Positions 44,712 through 58,241 of a stretch of 64,000 nucleotides of DNA are shown piece after piece. The DNA is taken from contig NC_061124.1 in the NCBI RefSeq assembly GCF_905220365.1, positions 8,496,501 to 8,560,500 of the forward strand, in the 5' to 3' direction. Every line of letters starts with the position of its first letter. Position 1 is the stretch's first letter. Source of the stretch: Vanessa cardui (taxonomy: Eukaryota > Arthropoda > Insecta > Lepidoptera > Nymphalidae). A program made the position numbers and the translations under genes. A model generated the notes under the pieces. The model did not search any database. It worked only from the letters and a program-made list of their open reading frames with translations, and was not told where the DNA came from.

Positions 44712-47700
44712 TTCTGATCAAATCGTTCATAAAGTGCACTCGGCATAACGCAGCTGTCGCGGGCGATATGGCGCGTAAATCTGTCATCACAGTGTATTGC
44801 CTCTTGCATTGATGCATGTAAACAGATTTTTATTTATAACCAAGAAGGTAATTTTAAAATAATACATTTTAACAGTGAATGAGTTTTAATATCGATTATT
44901 TACAGGCATATTTTATAAATCTTTTGTTCAGTTCACTGATCTGCGCATTATGCATTTTCAATTGCGGTGTTGCCTTCGTGCATTATTGTTTCAGTAAAAC
45001 TTACTTTTTAAAATTAGAATATTAAGTAGGGTCAACTTACTTATTACTTGCATTATATAATAATAACGATTTATTTTCGTAATCATTATTAAATGATATA
45101 TCATATTAAGGTTTATTCAGTATATAAAAATGACTAATGTCGTGATTGTATTTATATGATTATTATCTAATCTTTATTTTTTTATATATACGCTAAAAAT
45201 AATTATAATTAATATACCCCATTCTAAAAGTAATATAAATAATTTAAATGTCATATTTCAACTTCAGACTATAATATTAGTGAAGTGGCTTTACAAACCT
45301 CAAATACAGCGGGGTCCTATTTAATTTTGTTTAGTCAGGTAGACATGATGTCCGGTAGAGATGCCCGCAGGATCTGCCTGATTAAATTACCGAGACGAGA
45401 TTAAGGATCGTCGTCAATTACCTCGGAAATAGTAATTTTCGACAACACAATTATTTTTACATGCGAACTTTTAACATTATTTCCATTGATATGCATATAT
45501 TTGTGTAAATTTTTAATGATATATTCTGTGTACCACTGACATATTTTAAAGCAAATCATAGGTTTATAGTATCATAGATATTGCTTGGATAAATCTGAGG
45601 TTTTTCTAAGAATTTCATAATTAACCAATTTCAACATCATTATAAAACGTTCTCAAACGTTAAAAGCCGATCTCCAACGACATATATTAACACTTTCTTT
45701 TAAACGTAGCCTTAAAATTTTGAAATTAATCAATTATATTTTAAGTAGGTTTTTTTACGTCAAAGTAAAACAGAAAATTTTACTTTTAATATATTTCTTT
45801 GAGAATATATCTTCTGTCTAACTTTTACTAAGAAATCCCTTCTTGTTTTATCCGTACTTTGCTTAAATATGACAGATCTTTAAATGTTGCGTTTTTGTAG
45901 CAATTCAGACTGAGATTAAGAGTGTTCGTCAACTCCGATTACGTTAAGTTGCTGGACTTTACCGGTCTGATAAAAAGTGCTCGCGACAGAATTAGGTAAT
46001 AACAAGGAGGTCCGGATAAATCGTTGTCATTTAACAGAATTATTTCTGTTTAAAATTAAAAACTGTGTAAAAATGAATGGTTTTTTTTTATATGCATAAT
46101 AATCATTTCGATTTCTGAATATCTAAGATGCACATTGAAATACCTATTACGATATTCTATTTTAAAAATATTAATATGACACATCGAAAATAAGTTACAT
46201 TTTTACTTTACTTTACATTTTATATTTACAATCTTACTAAGTATTTAGAGTATATAAAAGTTAAGAGATACATTATTTAGCCAAAGAGAAACTCTTTTTC
46301 ATTCGATTACGGTGAAATAAAATATAACTACGGTAATTTTTCACTTATCATATTTTGACAACTGATGTATCGTTGGTTTAGTAAATCCTACATAGGCAAT
46401 GTGACATCATGTTAAATCCAACATAGTAAATATAACTATACTTCAAGCTACCAGAGTTTTGTATCCAGTATAAAGTTTTTATTCACAATACACAATTACG
46501 AAAAAGTCAGATTAACAGTCAAATCAAATAATATTGCTGGTAACTATTAAAAATACATATGTTCGATATTTAAAAATAGCATGAATATTCTGTACTATTT
46601 ATTATATTTGCCATCAAATTTGTGTTCATAATCAGCGTGCGCGTTTGTTATTAGTGAACTATTGTCGTTAATTGTATTGTGTGTCAAAGTGCAGGGCAGA
46701 GTAAGCTAGAGTCACGACTCGTTTTGATTTATAGCTGTTTGCTTGGTCATAATAAATCAATTTTATTGACTAGCTCTTGTCTGAGTTTTCTCGTAGATTT
46801 TATTTTATTGTAATATCACCTTCCCGGTGTTACTATTCACGTTATAATTCTAAGAGATGATGCACAGGACTACAGGAATACCGTTTAAATTGTATCCATT
46901 CAAATTTATGTTAACTTTTGTTAACTTATTTCAAGGACATAATTTTGTAAGGTGGATGTATATTTATAAATTTGTATTATATTTTGACGTCATTCACTGT
47001 TAATATAATAACGTCGATTATAAATTATTGTATTTAATAATACTTGTCTTATATAGTCATTTTTAGTTTGTGAAATAAGGCCTTGCAGAGGTAGTTTCTG
47101 TAGAGTTAGAAGCTGGGACCTACGTAATATCTGAAAAAATTTCGACGAGTGGGAGTCTTGACAATAGTTTACATTATAATATTTTTGGTGGGATTTAATT
47201 TATATTTGCTTTGTGGGATCTAATTTCTTTTTTGTTAGTTATATTTAAAAGGAGTCCCTATCAATCTACCTACCAATTTTATAACTCCAGCGTCCATCCA
47301 AATTGTGTAGGCCTCATACAAACTTCCATCACCTAATTTAAGGGGTTGGGGTGAGAGCACGTTTACTAAATTATACTTATAAAATCGTGATGAGTCTTAG
47401 TTCCTTTCACGCCAAACTCATGTCTGTTTCCGCAGTTGATTTTCAATATTATCATCAAAATTAAGGAATTCGACAAGGCAGTCTTAAAGCTTAGCCTACT
47501 TGTAAAAATTAGCTTTGGGACCTTTCTAATTGGGTTCATTTGATTAATTATGACAATCTAATAAGAAAATGTTAGCAGAGAGCGAAACAATTTGAAAATC
47601 GATGAATTGAATATGTACCGTAGGTTGCTTAAATATCTCATCGATATAATCAAATATTGATATACTGTTACTACAGTATATAGAATATAAAATTTTAATT

Positions 47701-47962
47701 TTATTTTTTCGAATATCCAAGTCTTCGTATTTCTGCACAAAAAACCAATGAACGATGCTGATGGATCAGTTGTATATAATTAAATGGTTTTCGTCAATAT
47801 ATCATCCGAAATAATTTTATTATTTACATGCTTGAAATACATACAAATTTTAAGATGTATTCGTTATATTCGTACGAATTTCAAGCGTTCGAAATTCGAA
47901 GCACATTAATTAAATTAGTGCAAGCATCATTCACTGTGCGCGTGCTTGATTTGTATTTCTAA

Positions 47963-48248
47963 CTAGTTGTGCACGCGACCATGTATGCATCTGAATTTAA
48001 CAAAAAAATATATTATTGTTGCCTAAGTTACTCCTACATCCTCCTACATTATATCAGCTATCTGCCAGTGAAAGTCACGTCAAAAACGGGGCTTCTATTC
48101 CAGAGATAAGCCGAAACAAACAGACCGACAGACGAAAAAAATTAAAAAATGTTATTTTGGTAGGTACCGTCAACACATACATAGGCATTGAAAAAAAGGG
48201 CTATTTTAATATTACAAACAGACACTCCAATTTTATGACATGTATAGA
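47963..48248 (-). mobile_element. Helitron-like element (GGAGTGTCTGTTTG type)
   Basis: On the minus strand it begins A|TCTATACATGTCATAAAAT and ends CTAG|T at 47963, with the body segment GGAGTGTCTGTTTGTAATAT also present at 6260-6300 and 61630-61650. The region just inside the CTAG is GC-richer, as expected for a terminal hairpin. Confidence 0.75.
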
Positions 48249-48254
48249 TTGTAG

Positions 48255-48375
48255 ATTGATCTCGTGGAGTAGTAAAGGTAAACATTATGAGGAAAGCTGC
48301 ATGTTACAGAATGAATCGGCCTCATGTATCTACGCCGCAACCGCAACCAACCCGCAGCGGTGCCAAGCGACCGAA
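48255..48375 (+). mobile_element. Degenerate family A SINE fragment
   Basis: GATCTCGTGGAGTAGTAAAG and AACATTATGAGGAAAGCTGC follow the family A body order, directly beside the Helitron end. Confidence 0.5.
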
Positions 48376-48834
48376 TGAGCCCTAAGCCTTTTCTATAACA
48401 AGAGATTTACGTGCCCATCACTACGATATTTTATCGATACACGCACAAAGAAATATTTGCATACTTATAATTGTTATTTCTTGCATTACAACACAAATAT
48501 TAGATTAAAGGAACAAAGGCGAGATGGAATTTCTGAACTAATCTGAAAGTTTGATTTGGAATGCGTGAGAAACAGAAACGTCGAAGTCACCATTCACGTA
48601 ATACTTTGATCTAAACGTACTTAAACATAGATTTTCACGATATATCGGGACCAACAGTATATGTAGCTACATTGAACAGTACTGTAATAATTTAATTAAG
48701 TCAAACATAAATTTGGCATAATATAAAATGCTTTATACATTAACATTGTTTCACTTGGTAGCTAGCACCCACTTATAATATTCCACCGACAAGCAGCAGT
48801 CAACAGCGGCTATACTTAGAATTATTATATTTCT

Positions 48835-48975
48835 CTCTGAAGAGGGAGTGAGCTAGTGTAACTAAACGCATAAGAGAAATGACGTTATTATATTATTCCT
48901 AAGGATTGACAACACGAAGAATGTTTAACATTTCTTACTTTATCTATGGCCAGTGGTGACCGTAAGTTGGGACGG
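48835..48975 (-). repeat. Degenerate family C repeat
   Basis: GAGTGAGCTAGTGTAACT and TTTCTTACTTTATCTATGGC correspond in reverse complement to the family C repeat. Confidence 0.45.
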
Positions 48976-48999
48976 AAAAGTAGTATTTAATCTACATTA

Positions 49000-49168
49000 T
49001 CTATACTTAATTTTATAAATGTGAAAGTTACTCGGTCTGTCTGTCGGTCGCTTTTTGACCGAATTTGATGAAATTTTGTGTGAAGCATACTTGAATTCCA
49101 AGAAAGTTTACAGACTCTTTTTTGCCTAACAAATGATAACCAACCTCTAAACCGCGAGCGAGAACTAT
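49000..49168 (+). mobile_element. Helitron-like element, 3' end worn
   Basis: A|TCTATACTTAATTTTATAAA ... GTCTGTCTGTCGGTCG ... CGCGAGCGAGAACTA: same family as 41931-42122, with a mutated end. Confidence 0.65.
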
Positions 49169-49570
49169 CTATAAAATAAACACTACATGACTTATTTGAT
49201 TGTGTAGATTATTTAATCAACAATACCAAAAACAATGTTTCTAAACGAAATGTAATTTAGTCTTATTAAAATAAATAATTAACAGGATTGTAAATTTAGT
49301 TATTGTGTTTAAGGCTTGGTTCGTTTGCCTTTTGAGCACGGAGAATGTTTTATACGATCTCTTCAATTCTAAAAGAATACGGACCTTTTTACATGCTTTT
49401 GTGTAATTTGCAAAGTGTGTTTGCTTAGGTCAAATCTTGCAAGCTAAATTAGAAGCACTTTTATCCTATTTAGTTAAAACTTAACTTTTAATGTTACTTT
49501 TGATCGGATGACATTAAATTTAATGTTAATCATGTTTAATTATATACATATGATTGTAAATAGAAAAAAT

Positions 49571-49679
49571 ATACATAGTATAAAATCAAGTAGCTTCCGG
49601 CTGTCTGTGATGTATTTTATTTAAGATAGATTGATTTAATAGGAAGGTTTTTATGTATATTACGCAGGCGGGTCGCTAG
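49571..49679 (+). mobile_element. Helitron-like family 2 element, shortened
   Basis: ACATAGTATAAAATCAAG ... CCGGCTGTCTGTGATG ... GCAGGCGGGTCGCTAG. A second 3' fragment of the family (GCACCCGTGCGAATCC) lies at about 49960-50005. Confidence 0.6.
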
Positions 49680-51339
49680 GTTTTGTAAATTATAAAATAT
49701 TGTTGATTATAATGGATTTGTCTATTATGGTAACATTGCTACTGTAATGCTGAATAACTTTAAATATTACAGAAGTGATGTTACTATGTCGAAAAAGATA
49801 TACAGATTAACAGTAATCTATAGTAAAAGTAAAGAGATAAAATTTGATTGTTTTATAGATGGGCAATCTTCAGACCTAATGACCTAATACTACATTTTAT
49901 TCGTAAAGAGCTACATAGTACTGTTGGGTATAAATAATATTTATCGTACCAATTTAAATATCAATAAATTGCACCCGTGCGAATCCAGGACGGATCGCTA
50001 TTAAATATGTCTAAATCGGTTATATCAAATATATATTCCCATAAATCCCGTAATTTATAAGCCTTCCTTACAAAGGTCCCACGCTAACTCCATATCGAAT
50101 ATCATTATAATATTGCATTGCCTGCTGTATTGCTGAATAAATTTCATTATTGATTCATTTGTTTTAACCGTGATGACGAAACAGCGAGATAAAGTTACTT
50201 GTGCATTATTAATATTAATATACGTTCATCGCAAATACGCTACAATAAAAAACTAGTTATTAATATTTCCATTCTATTTTATTGCTAAAGGGCACATCTT
50301 TCATGTGTATCTTTTATTTAACCCCATATTTCGTCTTTTTAATAGATCAACACATCAAAATTCTAAGTGAACCTTTTTTGAGGAACGCCACTCGCGTTGA
50401 CATTAGCTATATGTTAGGGAAAAGGTGTTATAAGCAGAAGCCGCGCCGGAAAGTGATGGAGCTGGGAAGAGGATACATTTTATTTTATTATTCTTATTAA
50501 AATAATAATAAAATATTTGGATGTATGCAGTATAAACTGTTACTTTAAGTTCTATTAAAATGCCAACCTTTTTCTATGATTAGGATATCCACAAATGCAA
50601 GACGCGATGGTCCAGTGATAATTGAATGTGCCTAATTTGTGGTTATAATTCATCAATTCTTGACGCTTGGCGATATCCATATGCATGTGTTGTATGAAAA
50701 TCTGCCACATATATATTTGTGCACCAACATCTATTATTGTTAGTATTTATAGCACATTCAAATGCTCGAGAATGAAGGCTCAATAAAATGTTATATAAAT
50801 GTGTCTTTAGGATTTTTTTCCGAACAATAACGAGTCACCGCTGTCAGACGAGACCGGTCGGATCTGCACGAAACAGTTTTTCTGCTTCACTCGGTTACGT
50901 CTGAAATGTTTTATGAAACAAATTGTTGTTTGAATTCATTAAATATTTCATTTAATTTTGGTTGTTGAACGTAACGACATTAATATATATAATAATTATT
51001 AACATTGTAAAACGCGAGAAATCGACGCTGGTCAATACTTGTTCAAAGAGTTATTATATGCTAGGTAAATGTAACTTTTTTTTGCGACCTGGCAAACGGG
51101 TAACTGTAAATAGACAGCGTTACATACAGACATCGGTGCTGTAAAATATTAATCAATCCTGACATCGCAAATGAATTCTGCTAATGCCTTAATTCGCACG
51201 ACCTCATTCTCCCATTATTATTAAAAAAAATTAAAATAATATTACATTCTCTTAACTGCTCGGTGAAATGTGATGAATCTTCTGGAGTAAATTTACTGAA
51301 TATTGATTTTGCACGATTTTATAATATTATGTATAATTT

Positions 51340-51500
51340 AATTGTAAGAAACTAACCAGTCAGAATTTTTGCCAGGTTTTTCTCAATGAAATTAACATTT
51401 TGAACCTTTGGTAGCTTTAGATTTAATTTAATCTTGTTAATTGATTCAAAAGTGCTTGTAAAAGCTTTCTCGATTCAAGTAGATTTTTTGATTTGATTTG
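51340..51500 (+). repeat. Degenerate family D repeat
   Basis: Keeps GATTCAAAAGTGCTTGTAAA and the tail GTAGATTTTTTGATTTGATT; another worn copy follows at about 51600-51785. Confidence 0.5.
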
Positions 51501-52384
51501 ATTTGAACATGTATTCTCACAGAGCAATTTATAATTACTATTTAATAAATTAAAATCTCATATTAATTACATCTAAATACGTAAGGTGCATTAAAGGTAC
51601 TACTGAGTTTCTTTAAGTATTCATATTTCAAATGGGTGGTAGCTATAAGTTTAACTGAAGTATTCGTTGATTATTATATACATTATATATAATTGTATGT
51701 AATGTAACTCAAGAGTTTGTCAATTTTTCTCGATAGAATTTGCATCCCGAAATTTAATGTTGTCTCAAAAATACTTTAAGATATTTCATATCTTTAAATA
51801 ATTCTTAATTAATCTACATATTTAAAAAATAACTAATATTAAAATCATATACTAACTACCAATTCTTTCAACATAAATAAAGCTTTATACAGAACAATAT
51901 TATTTATATTCTCCTTTATTTATATTTTCTTAATACAATCTTGGATTTTAGTTTAGTGTTTAGTTTATGTGAATGTAAAACATGTCATATCTGCGATGCC
52001 TTACATATTGTGAATCCCGAATGTCTATAAATTCTCTGTTTGGAATTTACATAACGATTGCGAGTGGGCGCAATCAAATTCGAAAGTCGTATTTTATTTG
52101 GCTCACCCCTATCTTTTGGACCGGTTGTCGGTTGCTATTTTCGGGTCCGACAACTTTATGCAACTTGGCACGACCGCAGCCATTAACTGTATCCATTTAT
52201 TTCGTTATTTGCTCAGGATTATGCAAATAAAAATCAACAAACTGATATTTAAATGGGACATGAGTTTGTATTCTGGTTCGTTACTTGTTGAATATCCGAT
52301 TCTTGTTTTGGGATCCGAATTTAGTAAAGTTAAACTTTGACGCTAAATTTGATTAGGATCTTGGCAAATACATAAATTCATCAT

Positions 52385-52490
52385 CAGATATTCGTGATCC
52401 ATTGCTGGACTTGGCCTTTTCCAAGATGCTCTGTTCTTTGCCTTCCACATTCAGTCCGATCCGCTACCATTTTCATATATAAGAATGTAT
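52385..52490. mobile_element. LINE-like fragment
   Basis: CCATTGCTGGACTTGGCC and TTCAGTCCGATCCGCTACC; related to the patch at 2535-2625. Confidence 0.4.
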
Positions 52491-54157
52491 AGTTAATTTA
52501 AAATTAGATAAGCGGATTTCCGCAGAGCGCATATAACATTAAGAATTTCGTTGTTGTAAATTATAACCTCATTGAAAAATGTGTTTACCACACAATTGCA
52601 TAAGATATAACTCGTCCAACCCATGGTCCTAAACAACTTTCGCGATCCGGACCGAGTATAAGAATATCGAATCTTGGGAGACGCACTCGGTACTTACGAT
52701 GGCTCTTGCCCAAGTGTGCTCTTCGTTCCTGATATTCTTTGTCCTGTCTGATCTTTGACCACTCTCCGCTATTGGGGCAATACGACAAAGTCACACTACG
52801 TCCCTTTCGAGCGGTCTATTTTATTTACTCTCTAGTTCCTTCCTTTTTGCACAAGATATATTGTACTCATAATTATGTGTCACATAGGTGCCCGCTATCC
52901 CTCATAATCAAATAGTATTGAAATACGGTACAACTGGAGTCCGGCCGAGACCGAAAACTGCCAGCTACTTTGGGTTTGCAAAGGAAAAAAATATATCAAT
53001 CTGTTTATATAAGATTATATGAAAAAAAAATCAACGACCTTAAGCCATTTTCAGTTGAATATTCTGTATTATCTCATTTTAATAACATTCTTGTATTAAT
53101 ATTCAATTATATAGGCGATTGATATTAAATTACCTATTAATTAAGCGGCCGACTAATCTAAAGCGATATTATATTTTGATACTGTAAATTTTATTTCGTT
53201 CGTCAAAATACTCTTAAGGAGAATTACTTTAAAGGAAATTTCTTTGAAATGAAGATGACAGTCATTGTAATATTTATTTATTTAATAACATTTCGTATTA
53301 TGATGATAAAGTCTAAGACCAGCCAAGTCATTCAGTATTAATAGTCAGACTGTATTATAGTGTACAATATTTTGCACAGATAAAACACAGAGAAGTGCAC
53401 CTGTATATACGCAAAACTTATCCCCTCGTTTTCAAAATCCAACAAGAATGAGTGTTAGGAATGAGTTTTGGCGCAAGACCAACGGATTTATATGCTTTTT
53501 AAGACCTGTAATTGATTACACTTAATACTCACAGTTAGTGGTTTTTTTTAATTATTCAAATATGGAATCTTCGGTATAAATATAGAATAGTGTGTTAAGT
53601 GTATGCGCTTGCTAATATTTAAAAATATGTTTAACTATTGTCATAATTTTTTGACAACCTTTGGTTGGTCTAGAGATCTTTTTGTTTCTTGATGTATTCT
53701 TTTATCTGTGATACCTACGGTTGGTTTTTTCCGTAATTATTCAGTCGTATCTTGTTTTCAATAAATTTGTTCATAGTCATCATTTTATTCTTGTAAAATA
53801 AATATATATACTGGCAAAATTGCCACTTGATTTTTGCCAATTACAAATGCATCGAAAACGTAACGTAATAGCGTTACGTTATTATTTTTATTTGTTCCCA
53901 TTAAATAGCGCTCTTCGCCGATCACGACAGCGTTCTCGGTTAAAGTATTTTCAATATTCAGTGAAGTTTTCTTTGTGATTCGGTATATCTATTGTTCTAG
54001 AAGTATTGAGTTACCAGAATTCCTTCTAGAAACTCGCATATAAAACTAAGAACTTTTCAAATTCATTCCATTGAAGTTTGTAAATTAAAAAATAGTTCTA
54101 CTTGTACTCAAACTTTGCTCATCGTAGTGAGGTATTGTACTTTATCATTTAAGAAGA

Positions 54158-54455
54158 GAGTCGAGATGGCCCAGTGGTTAGAACGCGTGCATCTTAACCG
54201 ATGATTGCAGGTTCAAACCCAGGCAAGCACCGCTGATTCATGTGCTTAATTTGTCTTTATAATTCATCTCGTGCTCAGCGGTGAAGGAAAACATCGTGAG
54301 GAAACCTGCATGTGTCAAATTTCATAGAAATTCTGCCACATGTGTATTCCACCAACCCGCATTGGAACAGCGTGGTGGAATATGTTCCAAACCTTCTCCT
54401 CAAAGGGAGAGGAGGCCTTTAGCCCAGCGGTGGGAATTTACAGGCTGTTGTTTGA
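54158..54455 (+). mobile_element. tRNA-derived SINE, family A, well preserved
   Basis: GAGTCGAGATGGCCCAGTGG (A-box-like), GGTTCAAACCCAGGCAAGC (B-box), GAAAACATCGTGAGGAAACC, CAACCCGCATTGGAACAGCG and the tail GGGAGAGGAGGCCTTTAGCC. This is the clearest copy in the window. Confidence 0.88.
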
Positions 54456-55668
54456 TTTAAGAAGATCACTTCGGATAATATCATTGATGCAGTTTCTTTC
54501 ATTGTTCCTTTATATTTTGTATTATAAATGTTTGTGTAAGTTGTGTATCGGTAAATGTGTGTACATTTCATGCGCAATGGTCCGATTCAAGAACGAGTCT
54601 TCGCCATTGATGTAAAGACGTCGTTTAGACATGTCGGAGAGACCCTCCATGTTTCACATTGGAAAACTGAAAGGAAGACTCCTTCGAGATCTCTAAAACC
54701 GAGTGAAATAAACAAACATACTCTATAACTGTCAGTGATGGATATTATATAATGTTTTGTATTATACATTGATTTCTAATTCTCATAGCTTTCAAGTTTT
54801 CATTTATTCTGAAAACACGCATGAGGTGTGGTACAGGTGTCGACTAGTTCAATAGTTCAATCGATAGTTACGAGGAAATCACAGCTCCTTCATTTATAAC
54901 TAATTGTTTTGTATAAATGAAAAACAAATTATAGTCACGTGGTTTCTCCGGCGTCCACAAGCATATACATACATGCCTAGTATGCAGTACATAGCGTAGC
55001 CAAGCTAAACATATAAAAGTATAAATTAATTAAAGCCGATTTTTCTAGATTTTTTATGCCTAATAAATGCCGAACAAATGCGACACGTGCATATTTGGTC
55101 AGACGCGATTGTTAAAACTCAAATATGTGTGACTTTAGCTGGACACTTGGCAACCCCAGCTAGCGTGAACACCGCTTTTCGTCAAAGCTCCGGCTTCAGC
55201 TAGCTCTTTTATATAAACATTTTCAAATATGAATCAGTTTTTATTAAAGAGCACTTTAATTTAGTTCACCGTTACATTCTACAAGAATTCTGTCCTAACT
55301 ATTCTAACTTTTTTAAAATTCTAGTGAAAAATAGACTAGAATCGAATCATGCACTTTTAATTTTCATTACTCGGCCAGAGACTATTTCACTTCACGATGT
55401 TCCTAGTTTCTTAATTTTCTCATTTGTCCGTCGTTCTATGCTTGAATCATTCATCCCTATATAAAAGAATATATATTAAGCTTTTAGTTTACTATTGATG
55501 ATACATAATCTTATATTATAAAAACATTGTTCTTATAATATTAATTAATAATCCGTCTAGTTCGAGCTTGATCGAGTACCTACAAGCATGCAAACATATA
55601 TACTTTTAACGTAGCGAATATTTTTAAAATATTTCACTTATAATATGTAATATATTATGGTATAGGTT
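54456..55668. other. No gene seen
   Basis: AT-rich DNA. A higher-complexity patch at about 55075-55205 (GACTTTAGCTGGACACTTGG) is unassigned. Confidence 0.4.
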
Positions 55669-55925
55669 GGCGGACGAGCATATAGGCCACTTGATGGTAA
55701 GTGGTCATCATCACCCATAAACAATGAAGGTGTAAGAAATATTAACTATTCCTTACATCGTCAATGTGCCGCCAACCTTGGGAACTAAGATGTCCCTTGT
55801 GCCTGTAGTTACACTGGCTCACTCACCCTTCAAACCGGAATACAACAATACTGCGTACTGTTATTTGGCGGTAGAATAACTGGTGAGTGGGTGGTACCTA
55901 CTCAGACGGGTTTACACAAAGCCAT
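55669..55925 (+). repeat. Family C dispersed repeat, copy 2
   Basis: Very close to 2077-2340; starts GGCGGACGAGCATATAGGCC and ends near GGTTTACACAAAGCC. Confidence 0.85.
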
Positions 55926-57948
55926 CTACATATAATATTATAATCATTAACCTATTTCTAAAATATCTTAATATTGATGATATCGAATGTAATGACTAAT
56001 ATGTTTGCTTCTCATGATAGATGATGAATGTTAAATAGAAAAAATAACGAGACTACGTAAGTAATAAATTATCTTAGAAAGTATATAACTCAATGTCTGA
56101 AAATACATAATGTGTAATGTGAAATGATAAATTTCTCAGACTGTTAATGTCTGTTTTTATTTATTTTTTACTTTGAAACAACATATACAACATTAATTCT
56201 TAGATATTAATCAATTTAAATTAATTAAGGTGTCTAAATATCCCACTTGATTTAAACATTAAATGCATTAAGTAGTTACTTTATTTAAACGTTTTTCAGT
56301 ATTTTGAAAATGTGAGAATGAAAGTCAGAATGTTGTAATTATTAATAAGAGCTCTTGAACGTGACACTGCCAGATAAAAGTCGCTTTTCTTGCCTAGGTT
56401 TTAGAGCTTATTTCGTTATACCAGTATATGTTTTAAATTGGTGGATATTGAAAATTTCACCCATTCGAAGACGGGGCGGGTTGCTAGTTACAAACAAAGT
56501 AGTAGTTTCCGAGTATTTATATTTCGTAAATGTCATAAGTAATAAAAAAACTTAACACACATCTATGCATCTATATTTAAAGTTTAATTTACTTTGTTTT
56601 AATAGTTTCGTGTTGTAAGAGATTAAAGGTATTATTTACTCGAATGTTAAATATATTGACACAGTGTATAAGATAAAAGCAAAGCTACTTTATGTAATGG
56701 CCCGTAATAATTATTACGACACGTTAAACATGTTATAGGGGAACGTAATAGTAGGTTTTGCGACAAGAACATTTATTTGTTATGCCGTCAATTTTAGGAA
56801 CAGCGGGAACACAAAACCGAAACTTGCAAATGTATGGCGTATTTTTCAATAAAAAATGTATTTACACTTTTATAATACGACAGGATATTATTATATAACA
56901 AATATTATACGTGAAATAGTTTACAAAGTATTTGCGACACGTTTAATCAAGTTTCCCCCTTTTTTGTAGGTACACAATAAAATAAAATAATAAATAATGT
57001 ATATATTTTTTTAATATTTGTGACGTACCCAAACACGCAAAACAGACTGGTAGGATTATGGTTTTTTTTGTGTAAAAGTAGAATAATTAACTATGTATGT
57101 ATTTGTTTTTTTTTTTTATGTCCAAGATTTAAGTCGATATTGGATGTATTGGAGGGATAAATATTGCTCTTCAATTACTTGTTTTTTACTGCCTTTTGTA
57201 CAGTTTTAAATTCATATAAATATGATACAGTAAAATAATGTGTAATTTTTATGTTTAAAATTTTTAATGCATACCTACACTATGTAAATATATAAAAATA
57301 AAAAAAGGCAAAAATAATGTGATTAAATTTAATCAAAATTCAACGATGATCAACGAGCTCTTTTGAATCGTCGTGTACAAGATTAAATACAATCCAAAGG
57401 GTCGGAGCTACCTCGTAAATTCTACTAGAAATAACTGGCCCGAAATTCAGTACTCTATTATTGCTAATTCAATATATTAATTTCATATGAATCAATTTAT
57501 CATATAGACTATATAAAAATTAACGAATACTTAATTTGTATTTATATTTTTATCTTTTATATTATAATTTAGTTTTGTATGATTTGACGGGCGAAATATA
57601 CAATTATTAGTTATCACAGAGTACGTAATCAACAATATTCTAGTAACGAAAATATTCCATTGTTAAACGTCAAAGCCACTTATAAAGTAACGTCAGAGGG
57701 GGATTTAAAAATTAAAAGCTAATGGCGCGTTTTATATAGTAAACACTTACAATGTTTTTAAACAATAAAAGGTAGGACTTTGTTATCTATAAGTTATCTG
57801 TTACAACATATAAAATATCGCGAAATTGTGTGTTATTTGTCTATTTATTTGGATTATATAAATATAATTTAATTATATTTTATAGATCATGGATTAATTA
57901 TTTGTCTAGGTAGGATGTCACATCACAAGAGAACTAAAACAATAGTAA
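55926..57948. other. No gene seen
   Basis: Very AT-rich. A family 2 Helitron 3' end sits at 56448-56487 (TTCGAAGACGGGGCGGG then TTGCTAG|T). Several poly-T runs near 57010-57120. Confidence 0.4.
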
Positions 57949-58241
57949 CAGCCTGTGAACTTCCCACTGCTGGGATAAAGCCTCCTCTTCTATTAAGGAG
58001 AGAATTTGGAACATATTCCAATTTCGATGAAATGAAGGAAAACATCTATATCTATAATCATATAATATATAATGCATGATACATGCAGGTTTCCTCACGA
58101 TGTTTTCCTTCACCGTCGAGCACGAGATGAATTATAAACACAAATTAAGCATACATATATATATAGTGGTGCTTGCCTGGGCTTGAACCCGCAATCATCG
58201 GTTAAGATGCACGCGTTCTAACCACTGGGCCATCTCAGCTC
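57949..58241 (-). mobile_element. tRNA-derived SINE, family A, minus strand, internal deletion
   Basis: The reverse complement begins GAGCTGAGATGGCCCAGTGG at 58241, with GGTTCAAGCCCAGGCAAGC as B-box, and ends in the GAGAGGAGGC-like tail with GGGAAGTTCACAGGCTG. The segment that includes CATTGGAACAGCG is missing and replaced by AT-rich sequence. Confidence 0.8.

Larger units (their letters stand above)
42961..47962. other. No gene seen; possible intron or regulatory DNA
   Basis: Mostly AT-rich unique DNA. It includes a diverged family A SINE on the minus strand (43360-43475) and a short direct duplication (44430-44711). Three patches of higher complexity at about 44735-44825, 45295-45440 and 45880-46050 lack repeat similarity to anything else in the window. 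No exon is supported. Confidence 0.4.
49680..54157. other. No gene seen; scattered repeat remnants
   Basis: AT-rich. Contains a worn family A SINE (about 50600-50760), two worn family D copies (51340-51500 and 51600-51785) and a LINE-like patch (52385-52490). A GC-richer patch at 52600-52830 has a minus-strand frame (52794-52585, NSGEWSKIRQDKEYQERRAH) with no recognisable domain. About 50815-50910 is another mixed-composition patch. Confidence 0.4.

Noticed and set aside
52585..52794. 69-codon minus-strand frame in a GC-richer patch
   Set aside because: Near LINE-like remnants, no domain; left unassigned rather than called a gene.
54158..54235. tRNA gene at the head of the family A repeat
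   Set aside because: Part of a roughly 300-bp SINE with several copies in the window.
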